A stretch of DNA of 64,000 nt from Boswellia sacra (taxonomy: Eukaryota > Streptophyta > Magnoliopsida > Sapindales > Burseraceae), in NCBI GenBank assembly GCA_013180625.2, contig SNVD02012291.1, positions 1 through 64,000 of the forward strand, given 5' to 3'. Both the position numbers and the translations under genes were made by a program. Numbering within the stretch: the first letter of the stretch is position 1; each line of letters opens with the position of its first letter. The notes beneath the pieces were generated by a model. The model was not told where the DNA came from. It saw nothing but the letters and a program-made list of their open reading frames with translations, and did not search any database. Of the stretch, positions 34,083 through 46,321 are shown piece after piece.

Positions 34083-37000
34083 CCTGTTACCCCCAATTTC
34101 TAATATTTGATAAGTTTCTCTCCCTTACAATTGGTTATAGGAAAAATTAGCTATCTTGGCTCCACCTTCAGTTGGCTTGTCCCAATATGGTCCAAAGAAT
34201 CATCAAGCGAGGCATCTTATAAGGGTTAGTGATTGGGATGGATGGCTTCGGACATTGTTGGATGTCTTGATCTGTTTGGAGTGCCCTTAGTGGTGTTTGT
34301 AGCTTGTGACCATCGAGATATATACTTCTAGTATGCCACTGGCCGGCTTGACTCACAGTTCCTTTTATTCGCCATCCTGTTTATGCTGTCACTATAGTCT
34401 CAAGCATTTGATTGTATTCATGCAACCTTTTTTTGGCCTCGGAAGTCTTTTGACTTATTTTTCAATTTAGATGTAGGAGGCCTGGTTATAGCGCACCATC
34501 CTATGTGGTCTATTTACCTTCCCAAACTTTGTTACTAATGATGACTATAAGGATTAGGTCAATTTGTAGGCTTCGATCCCTAATCCGTATCAGTGCTCAC
34601 TTAAGTGCACTAGGTATTGCGACTCTCTTATTACTATAAGGAGGTAGGGAGGACGTTGATGGTGTTTTCAGATTAAGCTTTCTAGTTAGATGTTTCTTAG
34701 TTGTTAGGTGAAAAACCAATATTTAGTCTCACAAAATATTTGTCTTGAAACTCTTGTTATTTTATTAATCAAGGTGAAACTGCTACAGATCATTACATGC
34801 ATAATGAAACAAGTTTTGTTGCTAGCCACCCTTTTAAGTTATCCAATTGACTATTTTCCCTTCTCTCTCTCTATTTGTTCTTCTTCTACTTCTTTTCCTT
34901 TTTTTTTATGTGAAGTATCTTTTCAACCTATCTATGTTAACTGGCTCCATAAACTCGTTCCCATCCATATATGTTAGCTTGATAGCCCCACTAGTCATGA
35001 CTCTTTTGACGATAAACAACCCTTCCTAGTTTGGCTTGAATTTCCCATTGGATCAAATGCTTCTGCCCTTATTGTTTGAGCACCATATCTCCTTCCTTAA
35101 ACACTTTCTCCTCTACTTTCTTGTTGAAAGCTCAGGCCATCCTTTTTTGGCATAGTCGCACATGGTGTAACCTACTCAACCTCTTTTCATCAATTAAAAG
35201 CATTTGCTCGTATCAATCTTTTACCCACTATTCTTCAGGTATTCTAGATTGAGTTAAGATTCTTATAGACTGTACTTCAATCTTGATAGGCAAAATAGTT
35301 TCTGCTCCATATACCAATGAGAAGGTTGTTATTCCAATCAAACTTTTGGCAATAGTTCAATAACGCTGTAACATCCATGGCAACTTTGTGACCCAATCTT
35401 TCCCTATTTGGATGACTTTAGCTAGCATCTTTTTGATATTTTTATTTGCTTCCTCTACTATTCCATTTTCCTAGGGCCTGTATGGTGAGGATTGTGATGC
35501 TCAATCTGGTAGTTATACAACAAATCCCTTATTTTTGCCTAAAATTGAACACTGTTATCTGTCACTATATGATGCGACACTCTAGATCTGCATATTAAAT
35601 TTTTCTAAATGAACTTGGCCATCTACTTTGGACCCAGCTTGCTGAAAAACTCAACCTCTACCCACATAGAGAAGTAGTCAATAGCCATAATTATGTCTCG
35701 GTGTCCGTTAGAAGCTATCGGTTTTATCTCTCTAATTTTGTCTATTCCCCATGCATCAAATGGCCATGGGAATGACAATGGCTATAATTCTTTTAGTGGT
35801 TTGTTGATTAGATCTTTGTGAATCTAGTATTGATGGCAAGTTTTTACAAACTTTGTGAATCTAGTATTGATGGCAAGTTTTTACAAACTTAGTGTAGTCC
35901 ATTTCCATGGTTAGCCAGAAGAAACCTTGCTGTGTGATTTTTCTGGCAAGAGCCATTTCGTTCAAGCAAGGACTGTAGTCTCCCCCGTGGATTTCTTCCA
36001 TTACTTTTGTGGCCTTTTCTTGATCTATATATCTTAACAACATGCCATCTACCATTCTCTAATACATCACCCCCTATTGACAAGTGAATTGTTGTACCAG
36101 CCAATGAATTGTCCTTCGATCTTTCTTGTCAACCTCTTTTGGGAAAACTCTTTCCTCTATTTACTTTTGCAGATCGTAAAACCATGGCCTTTCCCTTTAC
36201 CCTAATTTAATTACTAGTTTTGCCTCGTAGCATGGATGCTTTACTAATACCACCACTAATGGTTTGTGCTCCATCCACGTAGGGTTTTCCCAAACAGTAG
36301 CTAACCCAGCCAGAGCATTGGCCATTTGATTTTCTTATTTGGTAATGTGTTTGAACACTCATCTCTTGAACCTAATGATTAATTGCCTAACATTCTCTAG
36401 ACAGGGCTATAACTTTTCTTCTTTCGCACTCCACTCTTTGCTGGCTTGTAGGATCAGTTGTTATGAATATCCTATTACTTTAACCTCATCAACTTGTATG
36501 GCAGTTAGAGCTTCTAGACCAAAGGAGCATGCTTTAGACTGGGCCATATTGTTTGTAACCTGGAATCGCAGTCTTTTAGCTCAGTGGATTACATATCCTG
36601 AGGGAGAGATGATTATTACTCCAATCCCAACTCCATTCCTATTCGAGGCACCATCAAAGAACATTTGCCATCCTACAACAGAGATTAGTTTTAGATGTTT
36701 CTCAGGAAATTCTAACTCCTTACGTCCATCTTCCTCAATCAGGCTAGCTACTAGAAATTTCGCGACTATCCCCCCTTTAATGACCTTCTTTGTGACATAC
36801 TCAATGTCAAATTCAAACAAGTAGATCGACCATTTTGCCAATTTTTTTATTAGGGAGAAAGTTTCATGCAAGTACTTCTTCGGATAAAACTTTGAAATTA
36901 CTTGCACTTTATATGATTGGAAATAGTGGCATAACTTCTTAGAAGCCCAAACCATGGCCAAACACATTTTCTCTGTTTGATCGTATTTTACCTCATATGT

Positions 37001-38493
37001 CCAAACTTCTTGCTTAAGTAATTTGACACATGCTTTACTCTATTTTCATCTACTTGAGCCAACATTGTCCCTAGAGCTTCTTATTTTAATGCCAAATATA
37101 GCTTCTTCTTCCGCAACACAGGTTGGTCCTTCTTTGACAATTTAAAGATTGGTGCGCACACTATGGTCAACTTGGCTATGAATCGGCCGATGTACTAAAC
37201 CTTTCTAAAAAATCCACTTACTTTTTTTTTTCTATTTTTGGTGTCGGCATTTCTTAGATACCCTTGACTTTTTCAAGGTTGACTTTGATGCCTCTTTCTC
37301 CTACCACAAACCCTAATAGTTTTTTTGATGTTACTCTGAACGACACACTTCTTTGGATTAAACCTTAAGTTGTATCTTCCTAACCTCTCTAAAATTCTAA
37401 CCTTAAGTTGTATCTTCCTAACCTCTCTAAAAATCTATCTAGTGCCTTAAAATGACCTTTATGAGTTTCAAATTTAACCATCATGTTGTCAATGTAAACT
37501 TCTATTTCTTTGTGAATCATTTCATGGAATAATGTGGTCACCATTCTTTGATGTGTCGCACTGGCGTTCTTTAGAGCAAATGACATTACTTTATAACAAT
37601 ACACTCCCTACTTTGTAATGAACGCAATCTTAATGTTATCAGCGTTGGCCATCAGTATCTGGTTGTATCTTGAGAACCCATCTACAAAAGAGAACATTTT
37701 CCTTAAAGGCGTATTGTCAACCAAGACATTTATGTCTGGGAGAGGAAGATCATCATTTGGAGAAGCTTTATTGAGATCTCGATAATCCACAAGCATTCTC
37801 ACTTTTCCATCTTTCTTGGGAACTAGCACAATATTTGGTACCCATTGCGGATAGTCCACCACGTCTAAAAATTTGCATCTATCTATTTGGTGACTTCTTC
37901 CTTAATCTTTTGTGCCCATTTCAATCTCATTCTTCTCAGTTTTTGCTTTACTAGCCTCTTAAATGGACGAGTAGGGATTGTGTGCTCAACAATGCATCTA
38001 TCTATTCTAGGCATGTCCTCATAGGACCTGGCAAACACTTGTTTATGTTTCTTTGTATTTTTTTTCAAACGTCTCTCTTTCCTTAGAAGTTGTTTCATAT
38101 GCAATGCTAATATTCTTAGGATGTTCAGTTGTACCGAGATTAGTAGAATGCATTTGAATGGGATGAATGTCAAATATGCTTGTAAAATGAAAATCATCAT
38201 GCAAACTACCATCTAAACAAACATCACACAAGTAAGCAAAATCAGAATTTATTGCATTAAACTTGGAGATAGTCCTCAAACAACATATCAAAAACATAGA
38301 CATATTCATAATAGACATCAACAATTTTATCTTCCACAAGTGCTACCATCTCATCCTCTTTCTCTTGTATTACCTTCTCCATCTCCATTTCCTCAATCAC
38401 CTTCATTTGGTCAAGCATTTCCATCTTGACTTCTTCAGACTCTTTTTCCTTAGTCATGGCTTTGATCACATCTTGATAGATTTCAAAGCCTGG
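34083..38493 (-). pseudogene. pol: Element D pol (RT, dual RNase H, integrase), broken
   Basis: Read on -: pre-RT acidic linker (38493-38212), RT 37990-37389, RNase H 36967-36700, a second RNase H 36700-36400, integrase 36055-35350 and C-terminal region to about 34400. RT motifs: VLVPKKDGKVRMLVDYRDLN, SFVDGFSRYNQI and EVYIDNMMVKF, the last being the catalytic motif with the second Asp replaced by Asn. A stop separates ITK from GVYCYKVM. MFFDGASNRNGVGIGVIIIS marks the extra RNase H of the Tat clade. Integrase keeps AWGID, IVTDN and GIVEEANKN but has a stop before the last. Two small tandem duplications (35820-35890, 37360-37430) add damage. D continues at 52940. Confidence 0.88.
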
Positions 38494-38882
38494 TATAGAC
38501 ACTCGATTTTTTAGGCTTGATGATGAAATAAAGATGAATGTTAAGCCTGGAAATAGCATAAGTGGTCTTTGAAGCAAAAAGAAGAAAGTTGAGGAGAAAC
38601 CAATCAAAAGCTTTAAAAATCGACATATGATTTGAGAAAAAAACAAAAATTAATCCAAAAAAAATCTGATAATGAGTCATATGTCGTTGCGAAGCTACAG
38701 ATGTCTAGTTTTTATATAATTTTACGGATCACAAATCAAAGTCAAAGAATAAGAGTAATGTGCAATCAAATAGATGAAGGTCGAAGGGGGCTACATTACA
38801 AAAGAGGAAAAATGAGGGGTTGGTGGGCCGCCATTGGCTGACGATGGTGGAATAGCTAGCCGGCTGTCCTACCACTAGTCGA

Positions 38883-38894
38883 CACTACAAGAAA
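38883..38894 (+). repeat. Left terminal inverted repeat of the CACTA element
   Basis: CACTACAAGAAA, matching 44214-44225 in reverse complement over 12 of 12 bases. Followed by an AT-rich subterminal zone (38895-39100) with CACATTTTTAGATAGTGACA-like short repeats. Confidence 0.9.
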
Positions 38895-39207
38895 TTTTCA
38901 CATATTTATCACTTTGTATTTTTTTATTTGACATTTTTTTAAAAAAAGTGAGAACTATAACATTAATATGAAAGTCAAACCCATATTTTTATCATACTTG
39001 TCACTCATTATTTTGATTATATTACATATTTCTCACATTTTTAGATAGTGACAAGTAATTAACAAGTAATTGGGATATATATGAAAACAAATAAAGTATT
39101 TAAACTTAGAAGAAATTTTTAGGGGTAATTATGATAGATTATAATATATTAGAATCCCATAGAATTTTTACAATCTATATAAACAAAACTACATCTCTCC
39201 AAAACCT

Positions 39208-39216
39208 AACCCTAAA
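39208..39216 (+). promoter_or_regulatory. Telo-box-like motif before the RPL4 fragment
   Basis: AACCCTAAA lies a few bases before the start of the transit-peptide-like sequence. Telo-boxes are common in promoters of plant ribosomal protein genes. The capture may therefore include promoter sequence. Confidence 0.4.
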
Positions 39217-39515
39217 TTGTGCCGCCCAAAGCCTCTCGCTATCTCCTCTCAGCTCGCCAGCCTTCCCATCCTCTCTTTCGCCAGTGAAAAAGTCGGTGAA
39301 ACTTACCTTGACCTCAAATCCGCCCCACCCGACATCGCACGTGCCGTCATCCACAGCGGCATCATCACCGACTTGCAGAACAGGCATCGTGGCAGCGCAT
39401 CCACCCTCATGCGCGCTGAGGTCCGGGGAGGGAAGAAACCCTACCCTTAGAAGAAAACTGGTCGGGCCCGTCGTGGATTGACGAGGACCCCATTTCGGCC
39501 TGGGGGTGAATTGTT
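39217..39515 (+). pseudogene. RPL4: Plastid ribosomal protein L4 (uL4c), 5' fragment
   Basis: uL4 lines the peptide exit tunnel of the 50S subunit; this form is nuclear-encoded and plastid-targeted. Around 39219-39280 one frame reads AAQSLSLSPLSSPAFPSSL, a Ser-rich transit-peptide-like run. The next frame (39217-39450) reads LPILSFASEKVGETYLDLKS, IITDLQNRHRGSASTL and RAEVRGGKKPYP, then TAG, then KKTGRARRG and TRTPFRPGG. The RGxASTLxRxEVRGG and KKTGRARRG blocks are uL4 signatures. Damage: the start codon is now TTG, there is a frame change after the transit peptide, and CAG to TAG at 39448-39450. Only the first exon is present. Confidence 0.85.
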
Positions 39516-40287
39516 CCTAACTCCTCTTCTTCCTGTGGCTTGGGTGACCTGTTCCTAACTCCTCTTCTTCCTGTGGCTTGACTATCCGTTTCATGAGAAG
39601 CCTCACAAGCTTCCAGATTTGATTATGTAAAAATTTTGTGTCAGGTGATGAGGTTGTGTTATTGTTGTGGTATGTTGTGGTTGAGGTTGAGGATTGTGGT
39701 GTGTATAACTTTCAATAGAAGCCCGGGAATTGGTTTGATGGTAGTGCTCGGTGGTAGAGATTAGGTTTGGAAGTGGGGATTTGTCTTGGTTTATGGGTGA
39801 GTTGGAGCTGGAGATCTATTTTAGTGCGGGAAGATCGGATGTGGGTGTTTGTCTTGGTATGCCGTAACAGTGATTGGTGTGGTTCTCGATGGCCGGCTAG
39901 GCTAGAGGAAACGGAAGCTGGTGGTGGATGCAGGGGCATGAAATCAGAGAAAGGGGATGAAATTGGTGAAATAGTTTTAGGTGTGGTGTTAGGATACGTT
40001 TTTAATTAATTAAATTAATTTGAAATTTCATCTCATTTTCCAAAAGCTTTGTTTATAGAATCGATGTTGCATGTCAGCACATGTATTTTCCTCTATATCA
40101 ACTATGAATTATAACTTCATCTTTATTTTGTTTTCATTTGTGGTCGATGTATATCAACCAATTTAGGATTTTTCAATTGTATTTCTGGTTAAGTTCTTGT
40201 GGAATTGGTGTTTTCATTCTTTAAGTAGTCCGTGGGAATCTAATTAGATTATGGCATCCTTCATCTTGTATTTTTTATTTTTTTCAG
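39516..40287 (+). other. CACTA internal spacer between the two gene fragments
   Basis: A 41-bp tandem duplication (CTAACTCCTCTTCTTCCTGT, twice at 39516-39585), then GT-rich sequence without a supported ORF, then AT-rich DEAH10 intron sequence (about 40020-40287) ending in a TTTTTTCAG acceptor. A minus-strand Pro/Ser-rich frame at 39712-39939 could be a further gene scrap, but I do not recognise it. Confidence 0.55.
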
Positions 40288-43212
40288 ATTCATTTGGAGG
40301 AAGGCCCTGGTGATATACTTGTATTTTTGACTGGGTAAGAGGAGATTGAATCAGTTGAAAGACTTGTGCAGGAGCGACTTCAACAGTTACCTGAAGCCAG
40401 TAGAAAATTGGTAACCGTCCCTATATTCTCATCTCTCCCATCAGAACAGCAGATGCGAGTTTTTGCACCAGCTGCAACTGGATTTCGTAAGGTAACTGAT
40501 GAAGCACCTACTTTGATTTTGCTTGTGAACTCCTGCTATTAGATGTATATAGTTCTTAATGTGATGATGAACACTTTGCTTTTCTAGAAGGAATGCTTTC
40601 TGTTTTTTTTTTTTAAATGATCTAAAAAGAATGATTTGGTATCCTGTTGAAACAATTTTATTTTTAGGTGATATTGGCAACAAATATTGCTGAAACATCA
40701 GTGGCAATACCTGGAATCAAGTATGTTGTAGATCCTGGATTTGTTAAAGCACGTTCCTATGATGCGGTCAAAGGGATGGAATCATTGATTATTCTTCCTG
40801 TCTTGAAAGCACAGGCTCTTCAAAGAAGGTAAGCATGCTAGATGGAATATTATGAGCAATGTTATTTGTAATGATTTTTAAGAAGAGGTCCATTGGTTTT
40901 AATAGCAAATTAAATTACTCTTATCTAACCTGACTTTGCACTATAGTTAAGTAAGGCAGTTACTTGTTCAAGTACTGAAGTTCTGAACTATTAAAAGTAT
41001 GTGGGGTTTTTACTTTTATAGCATTTTTTAGGACATAAAAGAAGTCTTATTTATTACTTTGGATTTTGGTACTGATTGATTTCACTCTATTGCTAAATAC
41101 TCTTCATGTTTTTGCTTATCTTGCTGGCATGAATGTATGTTCTTTATTAGAGGTGCGGGATGGAAGGATAACTTATTTAATTGATTGAATATGTTTATTT
41201 GTTTTTATAGTTTCTGTTTGGTGTAGAAACTGTAAAGAATTCGCTTTTAACATATAGTTATGATCCAAAATCGGATTGGTAGGCCTATGGACTATTATGA
41301 AATAGTCCAGATGATGATTATTATTATTTTTTTCCTTCCTGCAGTGGACGTGCAGGGCGTGAGGGACCAGGAAAATGCTTTCGTCTCTACCCAGAGAGTT
41401 AATTTGAGAAACTTGAGGATTCAACAAAGCCTGAGATCAAGCGCTGCAATCTATCAAATGTCATGTTGCAGCTCAAGGCCTTGGGTGTTGATGATATCGT
41501 TGGGTTTGACTTCTTGGAGAAACCATCAAGGTGAACAGACTTGGAGTCTTTCCCTGGTTTAGCATTTTGTTCTACCTTTTCTTTCATTTTCTGCTTTATA
41601 GCATTTCATAAATATTTGGCTTCCTCCTTCTCTTTGTGGCGCCTTTTAGTGTCTTTAAATAACTCTACTTATCTATCACATGAAAATTCTAAGGCAAGCC
41701 CAACTCCGAAGATAAGCAACATTTTTTCCTAACCAAGTTTCTGAGTTTGTTTGCATCCTACAAGAATTACTTGTATAATCAGTCAGAAAAACATATCTTA
41801 TTTGAGTTGTCATATATTTGAACAGGGCATCTATCATCAAATCATTGGAGCAGTTGTTCTTGCTAGGTGCTTTAACAGACGACTATAAGCTGTCTGACCC
41901 CATTGGGCATCAAATGGCTCGGCTCCCTTTAGACCCCATTTATTCCAAAGCTTTCATTGTGGCCAGTCAGTTCAACTGCCTGGAAGAAATGCTGATAACT
42001 GTTGCAATTCTCTCAGTGGAATCTATCTTCTATGCCCCTCGAGATAAGTTATAAGAGGTTTGTGCATATGATATACTATTCTTAATGTGTTATTCAGGCT
42101 AAGCTATTGCATTTTATAAGTGAATTGGGCAAGATATGGAAGTTGTATCCTGTTAATGAAACAAAGAGTAGTTTGGTACCTCAATCAGTGATAGATTATT
42201 AGTTAGGCGATTTCTAGGAGTGGAAAACTTTGGAATGTTACATGAGGCTGTCTTGCTTGATTAAATAATATTTGGATTGTACTTTTCTTCTTCTTGTGTG
42301 TTTATGCGCTAGCACTACATGCTATCTTTTTTGCCTTTATGATTCTCTCAGTAGAAAATACCATAATCTATCGTGTTGGCCAAGCAAGAACAGCAATGAA
42401 ATGCTTTGCAAGTCCAGATGGAGACCACCTCACTTTGATAAATGTATATCGAACATCTGAGGAGTTCTTGGAGAAGAGGAGGATGGAAATTAGTCAAGAG
42501 AAAAATGAAAAACTTCTCAGGAAATGGTGCAAGGAAAATTTTATTAATAGCCGTTCTCTAAGACATGCTCGTGATATTCATAGGTTGGCATATGTTTTTT
42601 CCTCTGTTGAAATATTGATCTAAAATATATATATTCTTTCTTACGTTTGCTGGTGCTTTGATGCAGTCAAATTCGAGGACATGTTGAACAAATGGGTCTT
42701 TGTGTTTCTTCCTGTAGAGAGAACATGCTTCAGTTCCGCAGATGCCTTGCTGCTTCCTTTTTCCTCAATGCATCTTTGAAGCAACCAGAGGGCACATATA
42801 GGTATTGAATCCATTACATCATATGTTTTGAAATATATTTGAAAAATCCTTTGAGGTACTGTAGCCGTCTGTAGTCATAATGATGGACCTTTATTAATGT
42901 AAGTGGTTTTGTGATAAATTTTAGTTTGTTGGTTACAAAATTTTATCTTCATTTGTAAACATTTCACATAATTTTACTTTTATATTCCCGGTTATAAGTC
43001 CATTGTCATTTATCATGTTCAATGGCAGGGCTTTGGCAAGTGGTCAGGTGGTACAGATCCATCCTTCTTCTGTCTTATTCCGGGCAAAACCAGAATGCAT
43101 AATTTTCAATGAACTGGTCCAAACTAATCATAAGTACATCCGCAATGTAACCAGAATTGATTATTTATGGTTAACTGAGTTGGCTCCTCGGTATTATACT
43201 ATGCACAATTGA
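40288..43212 (+). pseudogene. DEAH10: DEAH-box RNA helicase DEAH10/RID1-like, 3' half with introns
   Basis: DEAH10 (RID1 in Arabidopsis) is a nuclear DEAH helicase linked to pre-mRNA splicing. Seven exons: 40288-40491, 40668-40828, 41345-41530, 41826-42058, about 42384-42583, 42667-42801 and 43029-43212. The other splice sites are GT-AG; the acceptor of exon five is unclear. Readings in order: [25 protein letters not shown] (motif V), SGRAGREGPGKCFRLYPES (motif VI), QLKALGVDDIVGFDFLEKPS, FNCLEEMLITVAILSVESIF, RKWCKENFINSRSLRHARD, then the OB-fold end HPSSVLFRAKPECIIFNEL and the natural stop. Motifs I-III are missing. In-frame stops at 40336-40338, 41400-41402 and 42052-42054 kill it. Introns show DNA-level capture. 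Confidence 0.92.
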
Positions 43213-43915
43213 ATTTTCTGGTAAAACACTACAGGTAATTTATTTAATGATTATTTATGTACATATGTAAATACTCTTGTTGGATAATAGCGGGAGTGTA
43301 CTACCTTCCCCTTTTGTTATCTTTGGTCATGCTGTGGATGCTCTTGTTGGACATGATATCATGAGTCTCATTTTTTCACTTTTCGAGTGGTTAATGGATA
43401 GAGTATTATGCATGAGTTATGATTTGTGCCATCTAAAACCAAGTCTGGACCAAAAGATATCAGTTTTTAGAACAGATATCTTTGAATGGAAAAATATCTG
43501 CAGAAGGTTAGAAGATATCTTGATGTCAGGTCCAATTATTAATTCATCGTTCTTCGTATATATTTCATGTCATTAGGTTAGTCCTTTTATATGTTGATGT
43601 TCAAAGTAGTATTTTATTAGGAACTTTGCATTGATTATTGTCATACATTTGGGGTTCTCAGATGCCATTATTCAATTGTCCAAGATTGATGATATGATGA
43701 AGAAGAGGCTAAAAATCTGCATGAGCTGATTGAAATTCTGCACTTGAAGCATACAGAATATGCTAATTGGATTCAAATTTATATATCCAACCATTCAGTT
43801 GATCAGTCTGAGATTCAAGACCTTGCAAGTCCGTGAGAAATCTTTGTCCATATGTTTTTATATTCTTTATCCATATGTTTTGACCTAGATGCCTAACTCA
43901 TTTACAGTTGTGTAC
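43213..43915 (+). other. CACTA internal region downstream of the DEAH10 fragment
   Basis: Probably the 3' UTR and flank of the captured DEAH10 gene. No supported ORF; the frame 43277-43576 has no recognisable domain. Confidence 0.5.
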
Positions 43916-44213
43916 ACTTGTCAATTAATTTTTTAAATACTTGACAGTTAAAATTGTCAAGTATATATTTTTTTAATTTTTGAAACTAATATACTTGACG
44001 GTCAAAAACCGTCAAGTATATTTTTTTTTTAATTTTTAAACCTATTATACTTGGCGGTCAAAAATCGCCAAGTATAGTCAAATACATATTTGGTACTTTG
44101 ACCGACCGCCAAATATAGTCAATTGACTATATTTGGCGGTGCCATTGGTGGCGCTTTTAAGACCGCCAAATATATACATATTTGACGGTCAAAGACTATC
44201 AAATATGATCATT
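43916..44213 (+). repeat. CACTA right subterminal repeats
   Basis: Several inverted repeats of TACTTGACGGTCAAA and ACCGTCAAGTAT type, with variants TTGGCGGTCAAA/CGCCAAGTA and CCGCCAAATATA. Each can form a hairpin. Subterminal arrays like this bind transposase in CACTA elements. Confidence 0.85.
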
Positions 44214-44225
44214 TTTCTTGTAGTG
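44214..44225 (-). repeat. Right terminal inverted repeat of the CACTA element
   Basis: TTTCTTGTAGTG, the exact reverse complement of the left end. Confidence 0.9.
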
Positions 44226-44780
44226 TGAGAGTCCTCCCATAGCCAACTAACTATCCTACCACTGGCCACGGTGCTACCATAGTTGGCCAGCTGTTTCCCC
44301 CTCTTTTTTTAAAAAATTTCATAAGAAAACCTTCCCATTTTGGTTTGTACTTCCTTTTTTCAACCAAGCCCTTTCCTATATAGAAACCCCTCTAGTGACT
44401 TTCAAGGGACATCAAGAAATTCTCTCTCTCCCTCTCTAAGACACACTTGAGAATTCAAGGAGTCTTTTTTAGTTCAATATTTTTTGAGGTGTTCATATTG
44501 CTTTAAACCTGAAAATGGTTTGTCTTGAAAGCAACTCTTTCTTCTCCCTCCTTTTTTCTTATTTATTTTTCTTGCTTTAAAATAAGCATGTTGGATTTGT
44601 TTGTGCTTACAATTAGAATGATTAGGATTTATTTTGATGCTTAGGAGCATCATCAGGGTTTTATGAATTGTTTAACCCTTTCTTTAGTTTACAAGATAAA
44701 AACACTTTTCAAGGTAAGTCATTTATCATTTCCGTATTTAGAAACATGAATAGGGAATTTATTTCTTGTTTAATGCTTAG

Positions 44781-46309
44781 TGACACATCCGAAAAAGGAT
44801 TGTCTCACAAGTATAGGAGTGTCGAAGTAATAAAACTCGGTGAGACCGGGGTCGATCCACGAGGAAGGGAATTTAAGCGTTACAAATTATAAGCTAAACA
44901 AATGTGATATAGATGATTCAAAGAGGTGACATGATAATATCAACAAATATGTAAGATGGTAGGTGGTATTACCGACCATTTAAATATAAAACAAAAAGCA
45001 AGAGGAGGTAAAACCATCCATGGAAATAGGTGGTATAACCAACTATAGTAAATTAAAGAACAATTTCATAAGGTGGTAGAACCTACCATAGTAAATAAAA
45101 TAAAAAGTTCGTAAACAATAGAATAATTAAAATACAAGAGGAATTAACACAATAACAATGAAGGCTAAGGTTAGGGGATCCGCCCTTGATATTTCAAATA
45201 AGGATAATTAACCCATTTTAGTTATATGAATTATATTTGTTTCATTACCAATATTTATACCACTTCTTGTAAATGGGTTCAAGCATCCAATGTGCCAATC
45301 ATCATATGTCTACAACAAATCAAGGTTCCTAACTAGATTCGTGTCGGTAAGGAAGAACCATACATCATCTAGAAAGGATCCAAGCATTTGATGTGCCAAG
45401 GATTGTCGACAATGGATCAAGACCTCCACTTTACGAGTGGTGTCAAGATTGATTAAGAAATTAAATATAAATCATATTGAATAAACATTATAAGATTAAG
45501 ATTATTAAGCACATATTAAGGGTTAGAGAATCCTTATTCTCATATCAAGGGTTTCACCCTTTCACCTTAGCAAAAGAGAAATTAGAAGAACATTATAATA
45601 GAAAGAAAATAAAATGTAAGAAAAAGGAAATTCATTAATAACATAAACACACAAAACACAATACAAGATCCTAGCCAAAGCCAAAATGTTCCAGCCAAGG
45701 CCAAGATGCCCTAATGGGTCACAAGGCACCTCTATTTATAGATACATCCAGGGGCAAACTTGTCAAATTACAAGGGCATAATTGTCAAATATTAGTTGTA
45801 AATATCTTTGACAATTGGGATCATTAGGCACCGACTTTGACCATCAATTTTTACATCGAAATGTTATGAATTTTAATCACATGTCTTCATGAAAGTTGTA
45901 GATATTTCTCTCAGCTTTCTAGAACATATTGATTTGCACAATTTGGATACGTATTTTGAGAGATACGGTCCAAATACTGAGGCCTGGTCAGACTGGGCCG
46001 AGACTGTAGATGGGTTCACTTCAAGCCCAATTTTGGTCCACTAAGAGCCCGAATTTGATGATGCTTGTGAAATGTAATCTTGTAGACAATTAAATCAGCT
46101 TTCCAAAACATTAAGAATTGCACCATTCTGATCTATAAATAGAGTGTTATGCCCATTTTATCAAACCTGTAACAAAACGAAAATTAAGAGAAATTAATTC
46201 CAAAGATGCAAATGCTACAAATATGCTTAAGTTGAGGAATTTAATGACACTATTAATGCAATATGATGAACTAAACTCTTATTAAACATGCATATTTAAG
46301 TGTTCATCA
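44781..46309 (-). mobile_element. A2 3' LTR
   Basis: On + it starts TGACACATCCG and ends GTTCATCA. TATAAATAG on - near 45732. Aligns base for base with 50099-51627. Confidence 0.95.
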
Positions 46310-46321
46310 CACCCCCCAACT
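46310..46321 (-). promoter_or_regulatory. A2 polypurine tract
   Basis: CACCCCCCAACT on +, so AGTTGGGGGGTG on -, directly before the 3' LTR. Confidence 0.85.

Larger units (their letters stand above)
38883..44225 (+). mobile_element. CACTA (En/Spm) transposon carrying host gene fragments
   Basis: Terminal inverted repeats CACTACAAGAAA at 38883-38894 and its reverse complement at 44214-44225, the hallmark of CACTA elements. Flanking triplets CGA and TGA match in two of three bases, which would fit a CpG decay of a 3-bp target duplication. No transposase is recognised. The cargo is a plastid ribosomal protein L4 fragment and a DEAH10 helicase fragment with introns, both on +. The right end has subterminal inverted repeats. 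It sits in the solo B-type LTR. Confidence 0.9.

Noticed and set aside
38263..38514. 83-codon plus-strand ORF rich in Leu/His/Phe
   Set aside because: It is antisense to the acidic pre-RT linker of element D and has no domain.
39208..39216. AACCCTAAA as an interstitial telomere repeat
   Set aside because: Single unit in front of a ribosomal-protein exon; a telo-box promoter motif fits better.
40288..43212. A functional DEAH-box helicase gene
   Set aside because: N-terminal motifs I-III are absent, three in-frame stops occur, and the sequence is enclosed by CACTA ends.
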